64,000 nt of DNA. It comes from Mycoplasma sp. 'Moose RK' (lineage in GTDB: Bacteria > Bacillota_I > Bacilli_A > Mycoplasmatales > Metamycoplasmataceae). The DNA lies in the NCBI RefSeq assembly GCF_015708155.1, contig NZ_JADDYD010000001.1, forward strand, positions 680,001 to 744,000, written 5' to 3'. Below, one piece after another: positions 1-17,578 of the stretch; positions within the stretch are counted from its first letter, which is position 1; every line of letters starts with the position of its first letter. The translations under genes and the position numbers were made by a program. The notes beneath the pieces are model-generated. The model was not told the DNA's origin. It saw only the letters and a list, made by a program, of their open reading frames with translations, and ran no database searches.

Positions 1-354
1 TATCAAAAAAGCTTTCTGGATTGATTCAAAAAGTTCAACTACAAATTCATCCTTGCGGGTAATTTGACTGATTAATTTTCAAAAATCAAGGACAATTTTA
101 TCCGTAAAATCAAGGTTTTTAATAGATTCAGCTCTTTTTAATTTTGACAATCTTTCAGTGTTTTGGGCTAGAAAAAGTTCAAATTCGCTTAGTGAACCTT
201 GATTTAGCCCAAAAATATTTTTACTTCCAACTTTTCTCACTCCTGGAGCAACAAATTTAATGCGGCCAAGAGTTGTTACAATTGTCACAATTAGATCAAA
301 ATCACGGTATTCATAGCGCTCAACCACAATTCCTTTGATAACTTTGATACCCAT
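1..354 (-). CDS. recO: DNA repair protein RecO, N-terminal part (runs off left edge)
   Basis: RecO acts with RecF and RecR in loading RecA during gap and break repair. The visible part is the N-terminal OB-fold, with the KGIVVERYEYRDFD stretch and a following conserved GR-KFVAPGVRK segment. The frame stays open to base 1 (one TGA at 79-81 read as Trp), so the C-terminal half lies outside the window. I start at the ATG ending at 354, because family members begin just before the KGIV motif; a TTG nine codons further upstream has no better support. recR lies far away at 53200-53784. The family call is good and the exact start is moderately certain. Confidence 0.8.
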
Positions 355-444
355 TTTGTCGAAAAGCCCTTGTTTTTCCAAAAAAGTTTAATTTACAAAT
401 ATTAATTATATATAATACACAAATTGAGAAAGAAATATTGTAAA

Positions 445-1090
445 TTATTAGAAAAAAATTCAGACAATTAGTTTTTTCAATGATTTTAAGACAAACTCTA
501 TTTTTATTTTTTCTAACATGTTCATTTTTAAAAAATTCTGAAGAATTGATTTAACTTATATAAAAACTTGGAGTTTTATATGATAAACTACTTTGCGAAA
601 GCTTGAGTTGCTCTATATTATTTAATAAATGAATTTTTTTGATGGTTAACGGTTGCATTTTCGAAATTTTGACTTTCAATATTAATTAATTCTCGCTGTA
701 AAATCGCATAAAGCTTTCTATTTTTGTTTTTTAAGTTCTTCAATAACTATTGCAGGATTAATCCCATATCTTCTGAGAACATTTTTCATTATTTCTTGAT
801 AAATTTCATGGTTATTTTCAGAAAGATCGCTGATTGTGTACTTCTTTTTTGGTCTGCGAGGAATTTATTTTTACCACAGGTACTTATTAGACTTTTCATA
901 TCATTATTGAAAAGCATTTGTTACCAATTTCGTATTAAATTATTTCCATACACATGAAAATTGATTATTTTTGCGATTTTTAACTCTTGAAATTCAGCAA
1001 TTTTGATGTATTTAATTTTCTATTCAACTGTGAATTTATATTTTTTTCATTTTAACACACTTTTTTTATGTTTCTGAAATTAACATACTA
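445..1090 (-). mobile_element. Decayed insertion sequence copy 1 (IS3-like transposase remnant)
   Basis: Read on the minus strand, this stretch is homologous base by base to 39678-40430. It begins with a lead-in ending GTGTGTTAAAATG, then a helix-turn-helix orfA-like start (KYKFTVE, one stop, KIKYIKIAEFQ), and later segments matching NFENATV and KIEFVLKS. Stop codons (TAA, TAG) and frameshifts break every frame, and the middle of a normal transposase is missing. It is therefore a dead remnant. Assignment to the IS3 family rests on the N-terminal helix-turn-helix pattern only and is tentative. The remnant separates recO from the orphan gene at 1221. I see no functional gene elsewhere in 355-1220. 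Confidence 0.6.
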
Positions 1091-1220
1091 ATTTATATTA
1101 ATTTCAGAATAAAAATTTAAAGCTAAAAATGAAAATATAAAAAATTTAACAAATACAAAAAATAACTTTTCTACCTACAATTTAATTAATTAAGAATAAA
1201 TTTTAGTCAAAGGATAAACC

Positions 1221-1523
1221 ATGGCAATCAAGGATTGAATAAAACTGAAAAAATTCGGTTCATTTAAAACACTTGTTTTTAATAGTTTAGCTCAAGAAAT
1301 AAAAGCAAAACCGGTAATTATTTTTCATGATAGCGAAGAAAATTATTACTATTATATTAAAGCCCGCAATGCTCGTTTGGATAATGGTGAGTTAAAAGAT
1401 CGTTTTAAAGGCGAAATTTTCATTCCAAAATCAAAAAAAGCTAATACTTTATTTACAAAATATTCATATCTGGATTGTTCGCAAATTTTAATACTCTACA
1501 AAGAAAAAAATATTCAATTTTAG
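1221..1523 (+). CDS. Small orphan protein, 100 aa; possibly a PemK/MazF-like barrel
   Basis: An intact 100-codon frame starts at an ATG behind AGGA and ends in TAG. One TGA is read as Trp. Its stop directly abuts the stop of the convergent tsaE gene (1524-1526). It has no membrane segment. It shows a strand-rich pattern, PVIIFHDSEENYYYYIKAR, then GEIFIPKS, and SYLDCSQI near the C-terminus. The combination of PVIIF, a central basic stretch and a D-C-S-Q segment recalls the small SH3-like barrels of PemK/MazF toxins and related proteins of mycoplasma integrative elements. That is a resemblance by eye, not a firm family call. It stands alone, next to a dead IS copy, with no antitoxin-like partner. 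Confidence 0.55.
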
Positions 1524-1943
1524 TTAGTTTCAGTAAAAATCAATTTTTCTAGTTTCCAAATTCACTATCTCAAAAATTATTAGAATTGAATTTTTTTCAA
1601 AATTCAATAATTTATTAGCTCACTCAATTGCAATATAATTTTCCTCAAAATAATCTTGAAATTCAGTTAAATCACCAGGGAAATTATCAAGATCAATATG
1701 CACTAAATTCTCATAAAGAAACATGAAGTTAAAAGATGGGGAGGTAATTTCAGAATTTATGCCAATTTTTCGTGCAAATTTTTTGACAAAATCAGTTTTT
1801 CCTGAACCATAACCTCCAACTAAATAAATAAATTGAATCCTTTTTTTAATAATCTTAGTAAAAATAATCTCCAAATCATTTTCTGATTTGGAGATTATAC
1901 TTGCTGAAAAAAGGTAATTTTTAATAATTTTTTCTTTTTCCAT
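1524..1943 (-). CDS. tsaE: tRNA threonylcarbamoyladenosine biosynthesis ATPase TsaE
   Basis: TsaE is the ATPase partner of TsaB/TsaD in making t6A37 of ANN-decoding tRNAs. The 139-residue frame has a Walker A GGYGSGKTDF around residues 43-52, the family motif ITSPSFNFM after it, and HIDLDNF plus ENYIAIEW downstream. The length suits the family. One TGA (1620-1622) is Trp; the real stop is TAA at 1524-1526. The ATG lies 6 bases after the rpoC stop with no Shine-Dalgarno sequence, so translation is probably coupled to rpoC as the last gene of the rpoB-rpoC run. It ends exactly against the plus-strand gene at 1221-1523. Confidence 0.85.
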
Positions 1944-1949
1944 AAATTT

Positions 1950-6188
<4,239 letters not shown>

Positions 6189-6218
6189 AAGTCATTTTCT
6201 CCTTTAAAAGTTAGAATT

Positions 6219-6250
6219 TTCCTTGTTTTTGGAATTTCAAAAACAAGGAA
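6219..6250 (-). promoter_or_regulatory. 13-bp perfect hairpin between rpoB and rpoC
   Basis: The arms at 6219-6231 and 6238-6250 are perfect complements around a six-base loop, starting four bases beyond the TAA of rpoB (on the minus strand). Only a weak T-rich tail follows (AAAATTCTAACTTTT), so full termination is unlikely. It may be an RNA processing or partial attenuation site that sets the rpoB:rpoC ratio. Confidence 0.6.
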
Positions 6251-6254
6251 ATAA

Positions 6255-9200
6255 TTATTCAAAATCAAGGTTTTCTTCATCAAAATCGTATTGATCATCA
6301 AGATTTTCAAGCTGAACATGACCATCATTAAAATCATCAACATATTCAGCAGCAATTTCTGTGCTTTTCATTAAATCCATTTCATCATCGGGTTCTTGAC
6401 CTGGTTGGAATTTTTTGTGAACTTCGAGTTTAATTAGTAAACCACGAAGCTCATAGGCAAGAACATTAAATGACTCTGGGGTACCAGGGTGCGGAATTTT
6501 TCCGCCTGAAATTATGTTGTTATAAAGTAAATTTCGACCATGAATATTATCAGATTTGTAGGTCAAAAGTTCTGACAAAACGGAAGTGGCACCAAAGGAT
6601 TCAAGTGCTCAAGTTTCCATTTCCCCAAATCTTTGTCCACCATTTTGCGATTTTCCACCCAAGGGTTGTTGTGTTGTTAGTGAATAAGGTCCAATTGATC
6701 TTGCGTGCATTTTGTCATCGACCATGTGTTGCAATTTCAACATGTACATGTAACCAACTGAAACTGGATTTTCAAAAGGTTGGCCAGTGATCCCATCGAA
6801 TAATTTGAATTTACCTGATTCGGGAATATTTGCTTCTGCAAAAAGCTCTTTGACAGTATCAATTTTAATTCCATCAAAAACTGGAGTGACAAATTTTGTT
6901 TTTAATTTTGCAGCAACCATCCCCAAATGAAGTTCTAAAACCTGCCCAATGTTCATCCTAGATGGCACACCTTGAGGGTTTAAGACAATGTCAATTGGTG
7001 TTCCATCTTCTAAAAATGGCATATCCTCAACTGGCAAAACAACAGAAACAACTCCCTTATTACCGTGTCTTCCGGCCATTTTGTCACCCACTTTTATTTT
7101 TCTTTTTTGAGCGATCAAAATCTTAATTAGCATACCAACGCCTTCTTCAAGCGTATCACCTTGATCACGGGATAAAATTTGCACGTCAATTACAGTTCCA
7201 CCTTCACCATTTTTGACGCGAAGCGAAGTATCTTTTTGTGCAAGCGCTTTGCGACCCCAAATCGCTGCCATCAATTTCTCTTCAGCAGTCGGGTTGTCTT
7301 CACCTTTTGGTGAAGTTCGACCAACTAAAATGTCACCAGTGTCCACTTCAGAACCAATAATTACGATTCCGTTAGCATCTAAATGTGCACGTGATTTGGC
7401 TGGTGCATTTGGAATCTCAGCAGTTAAAATATCATTTCCTGCTTTTGAGGAACGGAATTTAATTGTTTGTTCCTGAATGTGAATTGAGGTAAAAACATCA
7501 TCTTTTACAAGTTTTTCACTAATTATAATGGCATCTTCGTAATTGTAACCATACCATGTTGAGAAGGCAACAAGAACATTTTTTCCCAAAGCAAGTTCAC
7601 CATTGTCAGTTGAAGGCCCGTCACAAATTAGTTGACCTTTTTTTACAAAGTCACCAACTTTTACAGTTGGTTTTTGGAGAATTAAAGTTTCCTGATTGGA
7701 TTTTTCAAATGATCTCAAAAAGTAAGTGTTTTTGCCTTCACCATCATCAATTACGATCTTTTTGGCATCAACGCTGATGACTTTTCCATCTGTTCTTGCC
7801 CGTAAATTTGTTGCAGAATAGCGGGCAACATCAGCTTCAATTCCAGTAGCAACAAGTGGTGCTTCTGATTTGATTAATGGTACTGCTTGACGTTGCATAT
7901 TTGAACCCATAAGCGCTCGGTTAGCATCATTATTTTCCAAAAATGGGATTGCTGATGCTGAAATTGAAGTCATTTGCATTGAAGAAACATCAATGTAATC
8001 AACTTGATCTGCATCAATGACAAGGTAAGTTTGGTTTTTACGGACTGTTAATTTGTCAGCAATAATTTCATTTTTTTCATTAATTTCAATTGAGGATTGA
8101 GCAAAACTAAGGTCAAATTCTTCAGCTGCTGTTAATCAATGAACCTTGGAAAAATCAACAACACGATTTTTCACTTTATAATAAGGTGTAATGATAAAAC
8201 CATTTGAATTTGTGCGAGCAAAAACAGAAAAGTTGAGAATCAATCCAATATTTTGCCCCTCTGGTGTTTCAACTGGACAAATTCGACCATAGTGTGTTGA
8301 GTGCACATCACGAACCTCAAATTGAGCTGTATCACGATTTAGACCTCCTGGTCCAAGTGAAGTAACACGGCGCTTATTGGCCATTTCTCCTAAAGGATTA
8401 ATTTGGTCCATAAATTGTGATAATTTTGATGAATTAAAGAAATTTTTGAACTGATTGTAAATTGGTTTGTTGTTAATGACTGATTTAACTGTCAATTGTG
8501 ATAAATCTGATTTGGAAGAAATTCTCTCCTTAGTGTTTTTTTCAATTTTAGTCAACGCAATTAAAAATTGATTTTGCAAAAGTTCACCAACACTCACAAT
8601 TCTTTTGTTAATTAGTGAATCTGGGTCGTCATTTTTTCCTAGATTACTTAGTAAATTAAAATAATAGGAAACAATCGCAACAATATCTGAAAAAACAAGG
8701 GTAGTTTCAGTTAAACTTGGGTCAGTTCCGATGACGGTTACTGGCTCTGATTCCTGAATCATCGCTTTTTTGTTTGGTCAAACTTTAACAATTGCCACAT
8801 AAATGCGCTCACCCAATTTTGGGTTTCGGCTAACTTGTAGTTGTCGCCCATAAACTTCGGAATCAATGCCATCAATTTTTGAAAGTGGAATTTCAGAATT
8901 ATCGAACTTTTTTTGAATTTCAAGGGCAATTTGCCGTGTGATATAAGTTTGTTTTTTAAATAAAACTTTATTGTTTTTATCAATTAAATCTTCGGCCAAA
9001 TAAGTTTGTGTCAATCTATCAACTAAATTTAATTTTGCATTTAGCATGTAACGACCAGTTGAGGCCAAATTGTAACGTCTTTCATTAAAAATGATTGAAG
9101 GGATCAAATTTTTAAGACCATCGTCAGTAATTCGGTCGTCTTTACGAATAATTCGGTAAATTAATTCTAAATTTTCTTCATAGGTTTCTAATTTGTGTTT

Positions 9201-9902
9201 GCGAATTGACTCTTGTAATTCAATGGAATTTCCAAAATATTTGCGTATTGTTGCGTCAGTGAAACCAAGCGCTTTCAAAAAAGCAATGAGTGGAATATTT
9301 TTGTGTTTGTCAATCCGAAACTTAACTGTGTCAATTTGATTTCCTGTAACTTTGTGGAAAATTTCCATTCAAGAACCAAGTTGAGGAATAATTTCTACTT
9401 TGTTAAAAAGGTCATCAGCCTGGCGATTCCGCACATTTTCACGAAAACAAACACCAGGTGAACGAATTAATTGCGAAACAATTACTTTTTCAAAACCATT
9501 AATAATGAAAGTTCCACCTTCGGTCATGTAGGGAAATTCAGAAAGTAAAATTTCCTGCTCTTCCATTTCACCATCTTCAACTTGGATTTTAATTAACGTT
9601 GCATAAACACGGGCAGCATAAGTTTTTCCCTTGATTTTTGCTTCACGAATTTCCAAATATTCGTTTTCAGGTCTTTCTACCCGAACTGAATTTTCACGAA
9701 ATTTAATTTCAAGTTTTCCATTTGAGGAAACAATTGGAAAAATTTTTTCAAAAGCTTGCGCAATTCCAGTGGTCAAGAACCATTCAAAAGATTCACGAAG
9801 CGAATCTAGAAAATCGGGAGTTTCTAGATTAGCATTAGTTTTTGCATAAAAACGGCGTTGAGTACCCAAGCCGTATGATTTTAGTTTGAATAATTGGTTC
9901 AT
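6255..9902 (-). CDS. rpoB: DNA-directed RNA polymerase subunit beta
   Basis: This is the second large subunit of RNA polymerase, 1215 residues. Clear landmarks are the rifampicin-pocket segment with [18 protein letters not shown], then [18 protein letters not shown] and [17 protein letters not shown], the lysine-rich [15 protein letters not shown] of the active centre, and [18 protein letters not shown] near the C-terminus. The residue equivalent to E. coli His526 is Asn (codon 8376-8378) and Ser531 is Thr (8361-8363), as expected for naturally rifampicin-resistant mollicutes. It starts at ATG 9902 with GAGGG just upstream and its own extended promoter at 9947-9952. Downstream are rpoC and tsaE. 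The TGA codons are Trp. Confidence 0.97.
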
Positions 9903-9946
9903 TGTCCCTCTTTTTTCTCACTTTTCTTTACTTATTAAGGTATAAA

Positions 9947-9952
9947 ATTATA
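9947..9952 (-). promoter_or_regulatory. -10 box of the rpoB promoter
   Basis: The minus strand reads TTTTTGTATAATTTTATACC here. TATAAT lies 45 bases before the rpoB ATG, which gives a short leader ending in GAGGG. No good -35 box is visible, as is usual in mycoplasmas. The box lies downstream of the rplL terminator, so rpoB has its own start of transcription. Confidence 0.6.
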
Positions 9953-9977
9953 CAAAAATTTTACTAATTTAAAAGCA

Positions 9978-10011
9978 TTTCCATAATAAACTTTTCAATT
10001 TATTATGGAAA
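9978..10011. terminator. 13-bp perfect hairpin upstream of rpoB
   Basis: The arms 9978-9990 and 9999-10011 pair perfectly around an 8-base loop. A T-rich tail follows on the plus strand, a weaker one on minus. It sits between the rplL terminator and the rpoB promoter, so it may back up termination of the rplJL transcript. Confidence 0.45.
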
Positions 10012-10035
10012 TTTTTTCTTTTTAAAACAACAATA

Positions 10036-10064
10036 TTAAAAAGAAAAATGGTGTTTAAAACACC
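10036..10064 (-). terminator. Rho-independent terminator of rplJ-rplL
   Basis: GGTGTTTTAAACACC on the minus strand forms a GC-containing hairpin (10050-10064), followed by a T-rich run ATTTTTCTTTTT. It starts about 40 bases after the rplL stop and separates the ribosomal-protein transcript from rpoB. Confidence 0.75.
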
Positions 10065-10103
10065 TTTTTAAATTAGTAAACTACAAAATTAAACAAGCAA
10101 AAA

Positions 10104-10469
10104 TTAATCAATTGAAACTTCAGCTCCAGCTTCAACTAATTTTGCTTTCAAATCTTCTGCTTCTTCTGGTTTTACTGCTTCTTTAAGAACTGAAGGCGCG
10201 GCATCAACCAGTTTTTTTGCATCCATCAAACTTAAACCTAATAAATCTTTAACTACTTTAATTACAGCTACTTTTTGTTGTCCAGCTGATTTTAGAGTTA
10301 ATTTTACTTCTGATTTTGCAGCTTCGGCAGCTACTGGAGCAGTAGAAGCTGCAACTGCAGTTGGATCAACGCCAAATTCATCTTTTAGAGCGGAAACAAA
10401 GTCCATAACTTCTTTAATAGTCATTTCCTTTAGTGATTCAATAAATTGTTCTTTGGTAATTTTAGCCAT
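10104..10469 (-). CDS. rplL: 50S ribosomal protein L7/L12
   Basis: This is the stalk protein that recruits translation factors, 121 residues. It has the N-terminal dimerisation helix (EQFIESLKEMTIKEVMDFVSALK), the Ala-rich hinge (residues about 37-51) and the conserved C-terminal domain with KVAVIKVVKDLLGLSL and DAKKLVDAAP. The start is an ATG behind AAGGAAAAAA. A run of 16 A residues (T16 on plus, 10478-10493) lies directly upstream of that ribosome binding site, between rplJ and rplL. It follows rplJ by 48 bases and ends at a terminator. Confidence 0.96.
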   Translation of the reverse strand: MAKITKEQFIESLKEMTIKEVMDFVSALKDEFGVDPTAVAASTAPVAAEAAKSEVKLTLKSAGQQKVAVIKVVKDLLGLSLMDAKKLVDAAPSVLKEAVKPEEAEDLKAKLVEAGAEVSID

Positions 10470-10477
10470 TTTTTTCC

Positions 10478-10493
10478 TTTTTTTTTTTTTTTT
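10478..10493. repeat. T16 homopolymer (A16 directly upstream of the rplL ribosome binding site)
   Basis: On the coding strand, sixteen A residues run straight into GG of the rplL Shine-Dalgarno sequence. Slippage here would change neither reading frame but could alter accessibility of the site. Confidence 0.9.
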
Positions 10494-10517
10494 GTAAATG
10501 TAAAAAATTAACTAATT

Positions 10518-11015
10518 TTAGGCAGAAATTTTGCCTTCATCAACAAGCAATTTTAAGCCAATAGCTAATTTTCGCAATGGATCAAAAAGTGCAGAACCCA
10601 ACAAAGCAAGTGATTCTTCGTAATTTGGCAAGGTAGAAATGACAGCCATTTCTGTTGCAGAAACTACTTTTTTGTCGTAAATTCCACCTTTTAAGACGAT
10701 TAATGGTTGCTCTTTGGCAGTTTTTGCAATAATTTTTGCAGGGGCGATTGGATCTGTTGAACCGAAAGTAAAAATATTTGGACCAACAAGATCAATTTCT
10801 AAATCATTAAAACCAGATTCGCTAGCTGCAATTTTAAAAAGTCGATTTTTATAGACTTTTGAAAAAACACCGGCCTGTTTTAATTCCTGGCGTAAATTTT
10901 GCAATTCAGCAACAGAGAGACCACGGTATTCTGCAATTGCTAAAGATGAAGAACTTGCAAGTAAGTTCTTAATTTCAACAACAGTTTCAACTTTTTTTTG
11001 GCGAAAAACGTTCAA
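10518..11015 (-). CDS. rplJ: 50S ribosomal protein L10
   Basis: L10 is the base of the ribosomal stalk and holds the L7/L12 dimers. The 165-residue product has the family N-terminus with [28 protein letters not shown], then [13 protein letters not shown], and [20 protein letters not shown] start at a TTG (11013-11015) because a perfect AAAGGAG lies six bases upstream and the product then matches the family start. A longer reading from an ATG at 11117 would run through the structured leader. It is cotranscribed with rplL from the promoter at 11120-11125, and is probably autoregulated through the leader 11042-11111. Confidence 0.95.
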   Translation of the reverse strand: MNVFRQKKVETVVEIKNLLASSSSLAIAEYRGLSVAELQNLRQELKQAGVFSKVYKNRLFKIAASESGFNDLEIDLVGPNIFTFGSTDPIAPAKIIAKTAKEQPLIVLKGGIYDKKVVSATEMAVISTLPNYEESLALLGSALFDPLRKLAIGLKLLVDEGKISA

Positions 11016-11041
11016 ATTTGCACTCCTTTCTTTTTTTAGGG

Positions 11042-11111
11042 GCAATACTTTGAAACTTACATTCAAATAACAAATTAAGCCATCTTGACAGTTATTATCT
11101 CTATGTATTGC
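11042..11111 (-). promoter_or_regulatory. Candidate L10 (rplJL) autoregulatory leader RNA
   Basis: On the minus strand, GCAATAC (11111-11105) pairs with GTATTGC (11048-11042), closing a 70-base domain just after the transcription start. Inside are AATAAC/GTTATT and a small GTC-GGC hairpin, next to a GGCTTAAT stretch. GCTTAAT is a hallmark of the L10-binding leader in Firmicutes as I recall it. The domain ends 26 bases before the rplJ TTG. The repression mechanism is inferred from that family. Confidence 0.6.
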
Positions 11112-11119
11112 GTTCAAAA

Positions 11120-11125
11120 ATTATA
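11120..11125 (-). promoter_or_regulatory. -10 box of the rplJ-rplL promoter
   Basis: The minus strand reads TTTTTTGGTATAATTTTTG. TATAAT would start transcription at about 11113, a base or two before the closing stem of the L10 leader, which supports both assignments. Confidence 0.7.
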
Positions 11126-11257
11126 CCAAAAAATATAAAAAATCCAAATATTTTTGATTTTTGTTTATAGGAAGTATTTTTAAAATTAATTTTGCTTAAA
11201 TCACCATGAAAAATGGGAGATCTGGCACGAAAAATATTAAGGAAACATAAGGTATTT

Positions 11258-11302
11258 CAAATTTTTCTATTTTAGGAATTTTTACTTAAATAGAAAAATT
11301 TG
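11258..11302. terminator. 15-bp perfect hairpin between rplJ leader and surface-protein genes
   Basis: The arms 11258-11272 and 11288-11302 are exact complements (CAAATTTTTCTATTT and its inverse). It sits 21 bases beyond the stop of the surface-protein gene at 11324 and probably ends that transcript. A strong T-tail is lacking on either strand. Confidence 0.5.
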
Positions 11303-11323
11303 AAAGGTATAAAATGGACAAAT

Positions 11324-14305
11324 TTACTTTTCAGTTGAAGGGGCAAAATATTGATCGTGAAATTTTCTAATTATTTTATTAAAAGCTTCCTTAGTTTGTG
11401 GCTTATCAAACAATGCAAGTGCTTTAAAAGTGATTCCGCCTTTTGGAACTTGATCAAGACTGGAAGTCTTATCAAATTCTGGTCATTTTTCACCAACAGT
11501 TTTTGTTGTTCCAATTGTTAAATTCTTTGACAAATCAACCTGCAAACCAAATTTAATTTCTTGATTCCATTCAAAAAGGGGTTCTAAGCCATTTCTATGT
11601 TCCGATGAATAAAAAGAAAACTTTAATATTTGAGTATTTTTCGTGCTAGATTTTTCATTTTTTTCAATTGTTACAACTAACATAATTGTAGCGTCAGGGT
11701 TTGAGAGAAAATCTTTTTTTATTTCCACAGAATTTTTTGGTTCAGGAGATATGTCAGTCGCATCAGGTTTAACTTTAATATCTGTCTTACCGTCATTAAA
11801 AGTACTTTGTAATTGAGAATTTAATTTAAAAATTGTGTTATTTTGACTATCAGAACTGTGTGTATAATTTGGTTTTTCAGTCGCTTCAGAGCCATAGCCT
11901 ATCAAGTTAGTAGTTGAATTTGTTGAATTTAATTTATCATAAGATTGAATTAATAGTCCAAAACTAATATCTGCAAATTTTTCACCTGGTTTGAAATTGC
12001 TTTTAAGCAAAAAGTATTTTGTTGAAGCTGGTCTAATTTTATCTGTTGGCTTAAAAACATAAACAAAAGTTTTCCCAAATTTTAATTTTAAATCATCAGG
12101 AGCTGTTTGTGGTGTCGAAACAGGAGGATTTTGTGAAGTTGTTTTGGGTTGCAACATGTCTTTTTTCAAATCAAAACCTGAATCAGTTAAGTAAATACCC
12201 CCACCTTTTTCATTAATAAAAGGCTTGGTTTCAGGGTAAAATCAAGTTTTTGGTTCTCTTCTTCCTGGCGTAAATTTTAAATTAGGATTATTAATTGAAG
12301 ATATTGAAGACACTCTTTTTATTACAGTGTTATCTTTGTTTTTAAAATTTCATGATTCAACATTTGTTTGTCAATCAAGAAAAAGATAAGTTTTTGTATT
12401 GTCAGTGAGTTCCTTGTAGGCAACATTGTCTCGTAAAACATTACTAATTATAACTTCAAATTTTTGAAAAGTATTTTTATTTTCTTTGAGTTCAATTTGA
12501 AGAGTGTATTTATCATTAAAACTTGAGGATAGATAAATAAAAATGTTTGTTGGGAAATTTCTTTTTGCAAGGTCTTCAAAAAAAGACTTCAAATAATCCC
12601 CCAATTTTTGCTGTGGTTTTGGTGTTGGAACAGTAGGCGCAGATGGAACAGGAGGGGTTGAATTTTCAGAACTTGTTGTTGTAGAAGGTTTTTCTTCAAA
12701 CAAAGTTGTTGAAGCATTAGAAATCATTGGTGATTTAGGTGCTACAGGGGGTATAGTTTCTAGAGTAACTGCAGGTTTTTCTTTGGATTCAGTAGAAAAA
12801 TTTAATAATTCAAACAATGGTTCAGCAGTTTTGGTGATATTTTTAAGATCAAGTGGTTTGTTGAAAAATTGCTTAATTGTGTCGTCAATTGTTGAAGCAA
12901 AAATTCTGATTGGCAAATCTTTTTTGAGTTCAAAATTCAACTTTTCAGGATTTTTTACTGCAACAGAACCAAAATTTTCAGATGCGTTTTTCAAATAAGA
13001 TGAATAAATTGAGTGTGATGCATCAAAATTTAGGCTAAAATTATAAATATATTCACTATCACTATTAAGTTTCACGCCTGCTGGAATATTAAGTGATTTT
13101 AAAAAATTTCCATAAATTTCTAAATTTATTGGTATTAAATTATCGTTTTTTGTTTGATTTTTTTGAAATTGTCCCAATTTAAAAATAATTTTTTTAGCAA
13201 CAAAATTAGATAAAAAAGGTTTGATTTCATTTAAAAAAGCGGCGCTACCTTTGCCAGGTTTTGCATGAAATCAGGTAGCAAAATTTGATTCTACATTTAA
13301 GTCGCTAGGTTTTTTCTGAATAATTTGTATTGGTTTCAATTTTTTTTTTTTTTTTGCTAAATATTTTGAAATTTCAGGGTTAAAAACAAAAGACTGACTA
13401 AAAATTTCTGCAAATTTTGTTTCATAATTTTCATTTGGAAAATCAACAAATTTTAGGGAAAAATTAGTTGATTTGCTTGTTTTTTTGTCAAACAAGATCA
13501 TGTTTAGTGAAATTGTTTTTTTGAAGTCATCAACATTTGAAAACACTAGTTTTTCCAATTGTAAATCAGGCTTTATTTCATAATTTGAGGGTAAAATAAC
13601 CAAGGAATCTGTTCCTAAATTCAAGGAAATCCCACCAAATTTGGAAAAAGTCTTAAAAAGTGCTTTTTTAGAATCTTTTGATTCTTTGTAATTTTCATAA
13701 AAATCTTTATAAAACAAAAGCGCAATTTCTGTTGCGGTTTTGTTTCTCAAAAAATCTAATTTTGAAAGGCTAATTGTTGCACTAAGATTTTCTGGTGTAA
13801 ATTGAAAATTTTTCAATTTTTTTGAAAAATCAAGGTTTATTTTGGTTACAAAATTAACAGTTTTTTCCACATTTGTAATACTAAGTGGTAAATCTTTGAT
13901 GATATTCTGATTAATTTTTATAGTACTACTTGACTCAGGAACTAAAATTTTGAATATTAAATTGGGAAATTTTTCCTTTAACTCTGAAAAATCAACTGCA
14001 TCATTTAAATTGAAATTGTAACTTTTGTCAAAATGCAAATTTAATGCTTCATAAGCATCTAAACGTTCAGAAAATTTTGATTTTGGTTGTAATTTCTTAG
14101 CTAATTCTTCAATTTGTTGCCTATCTTCAAAGGTAAATTTTTTCAAATTTTTGGCAGAGCTTTTATTTTCAGCAAATTCTTTTAATTTTTGATCAAAATT
14201 TTTTGAACTCAATGAAATGGCAAGTGGAATTGTAATTGCAACACCAGCAATTGCGCTAATTCCTAAAGTTGTCAAAAGTATTTGTTTTAAAGTAAGTTTT
14301 TTCAT
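11324..14305 (-). CDS. P97/P102-like surface protein, paralogue 1 (distal gene of operon)
   Basis: A 993-residue protein with an N-terminal anchor or signal (MKKLTLKQ, then a hydrophobic stretch to about residue 34) and the rest extracellular. Residues 1 to about 290 are almost identical to the gene at 14574-17555. The remainder is a diverged copy with shared blocks (TIDDTIKQFFNKPL, DNTKTYLFLDWQTN, FSFYSSEHRNGLEPLF, GITFKALALFDKPQ). A proline/threonine linker lies near residues 500-545. A run of 16 A residues on the coding strand (13340-13355) encodes five lysines at about residue 320, where the paralogue reads AKNNLKPNQ. The role is presumably in host adhesion, as for the P97/P102 family; that is an inference from organisation and overall character. 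It is third in an operon with the two genes upstream. Confidence 0.75.
13340..13355. repeat. T16 homopolymer inside surface paralogue 1
   Basis: It encodes KKKKK on the minus strand in the middle of the gene. Gain or loss of one base would truncate the 993-residue protein to about a third of its length. Confidence 0.9.
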
Positions 14306-14573
14306 AATTCTCTAAAATCCTTTCAAAACTATGATAAAAATGTAAATTTTGTTTTAAATTGAAAATGGTAGTAATAAACTGCTGCTATTTAATTTTAAAA
14401 CAAAAAATCCATTGTCGAATTTAAAAATTTTACTTGCTTTTTTGTCAAAATTCAATGTTAAACTAGGTTGTAAATACACTTTTTTAATTTATTCACTACT
14501 AAATTAATAAAAATTAATTGTATCAAAATTCTAAATTTTTACATTTTAACTTAGTTTATGAAAGAAAAATAAT

Positions 14574-17555
<2,982 letters not shown>

Positions 17556-17578
17556 AATTCTCTAAAATCCTTTCAAAA

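Noticed and set aside
11200-11240. Further copy of the dispersed element near ACCATGAAAAATGGGAG
   Set aside because: Only about ten bases match, within chance for this AT content.
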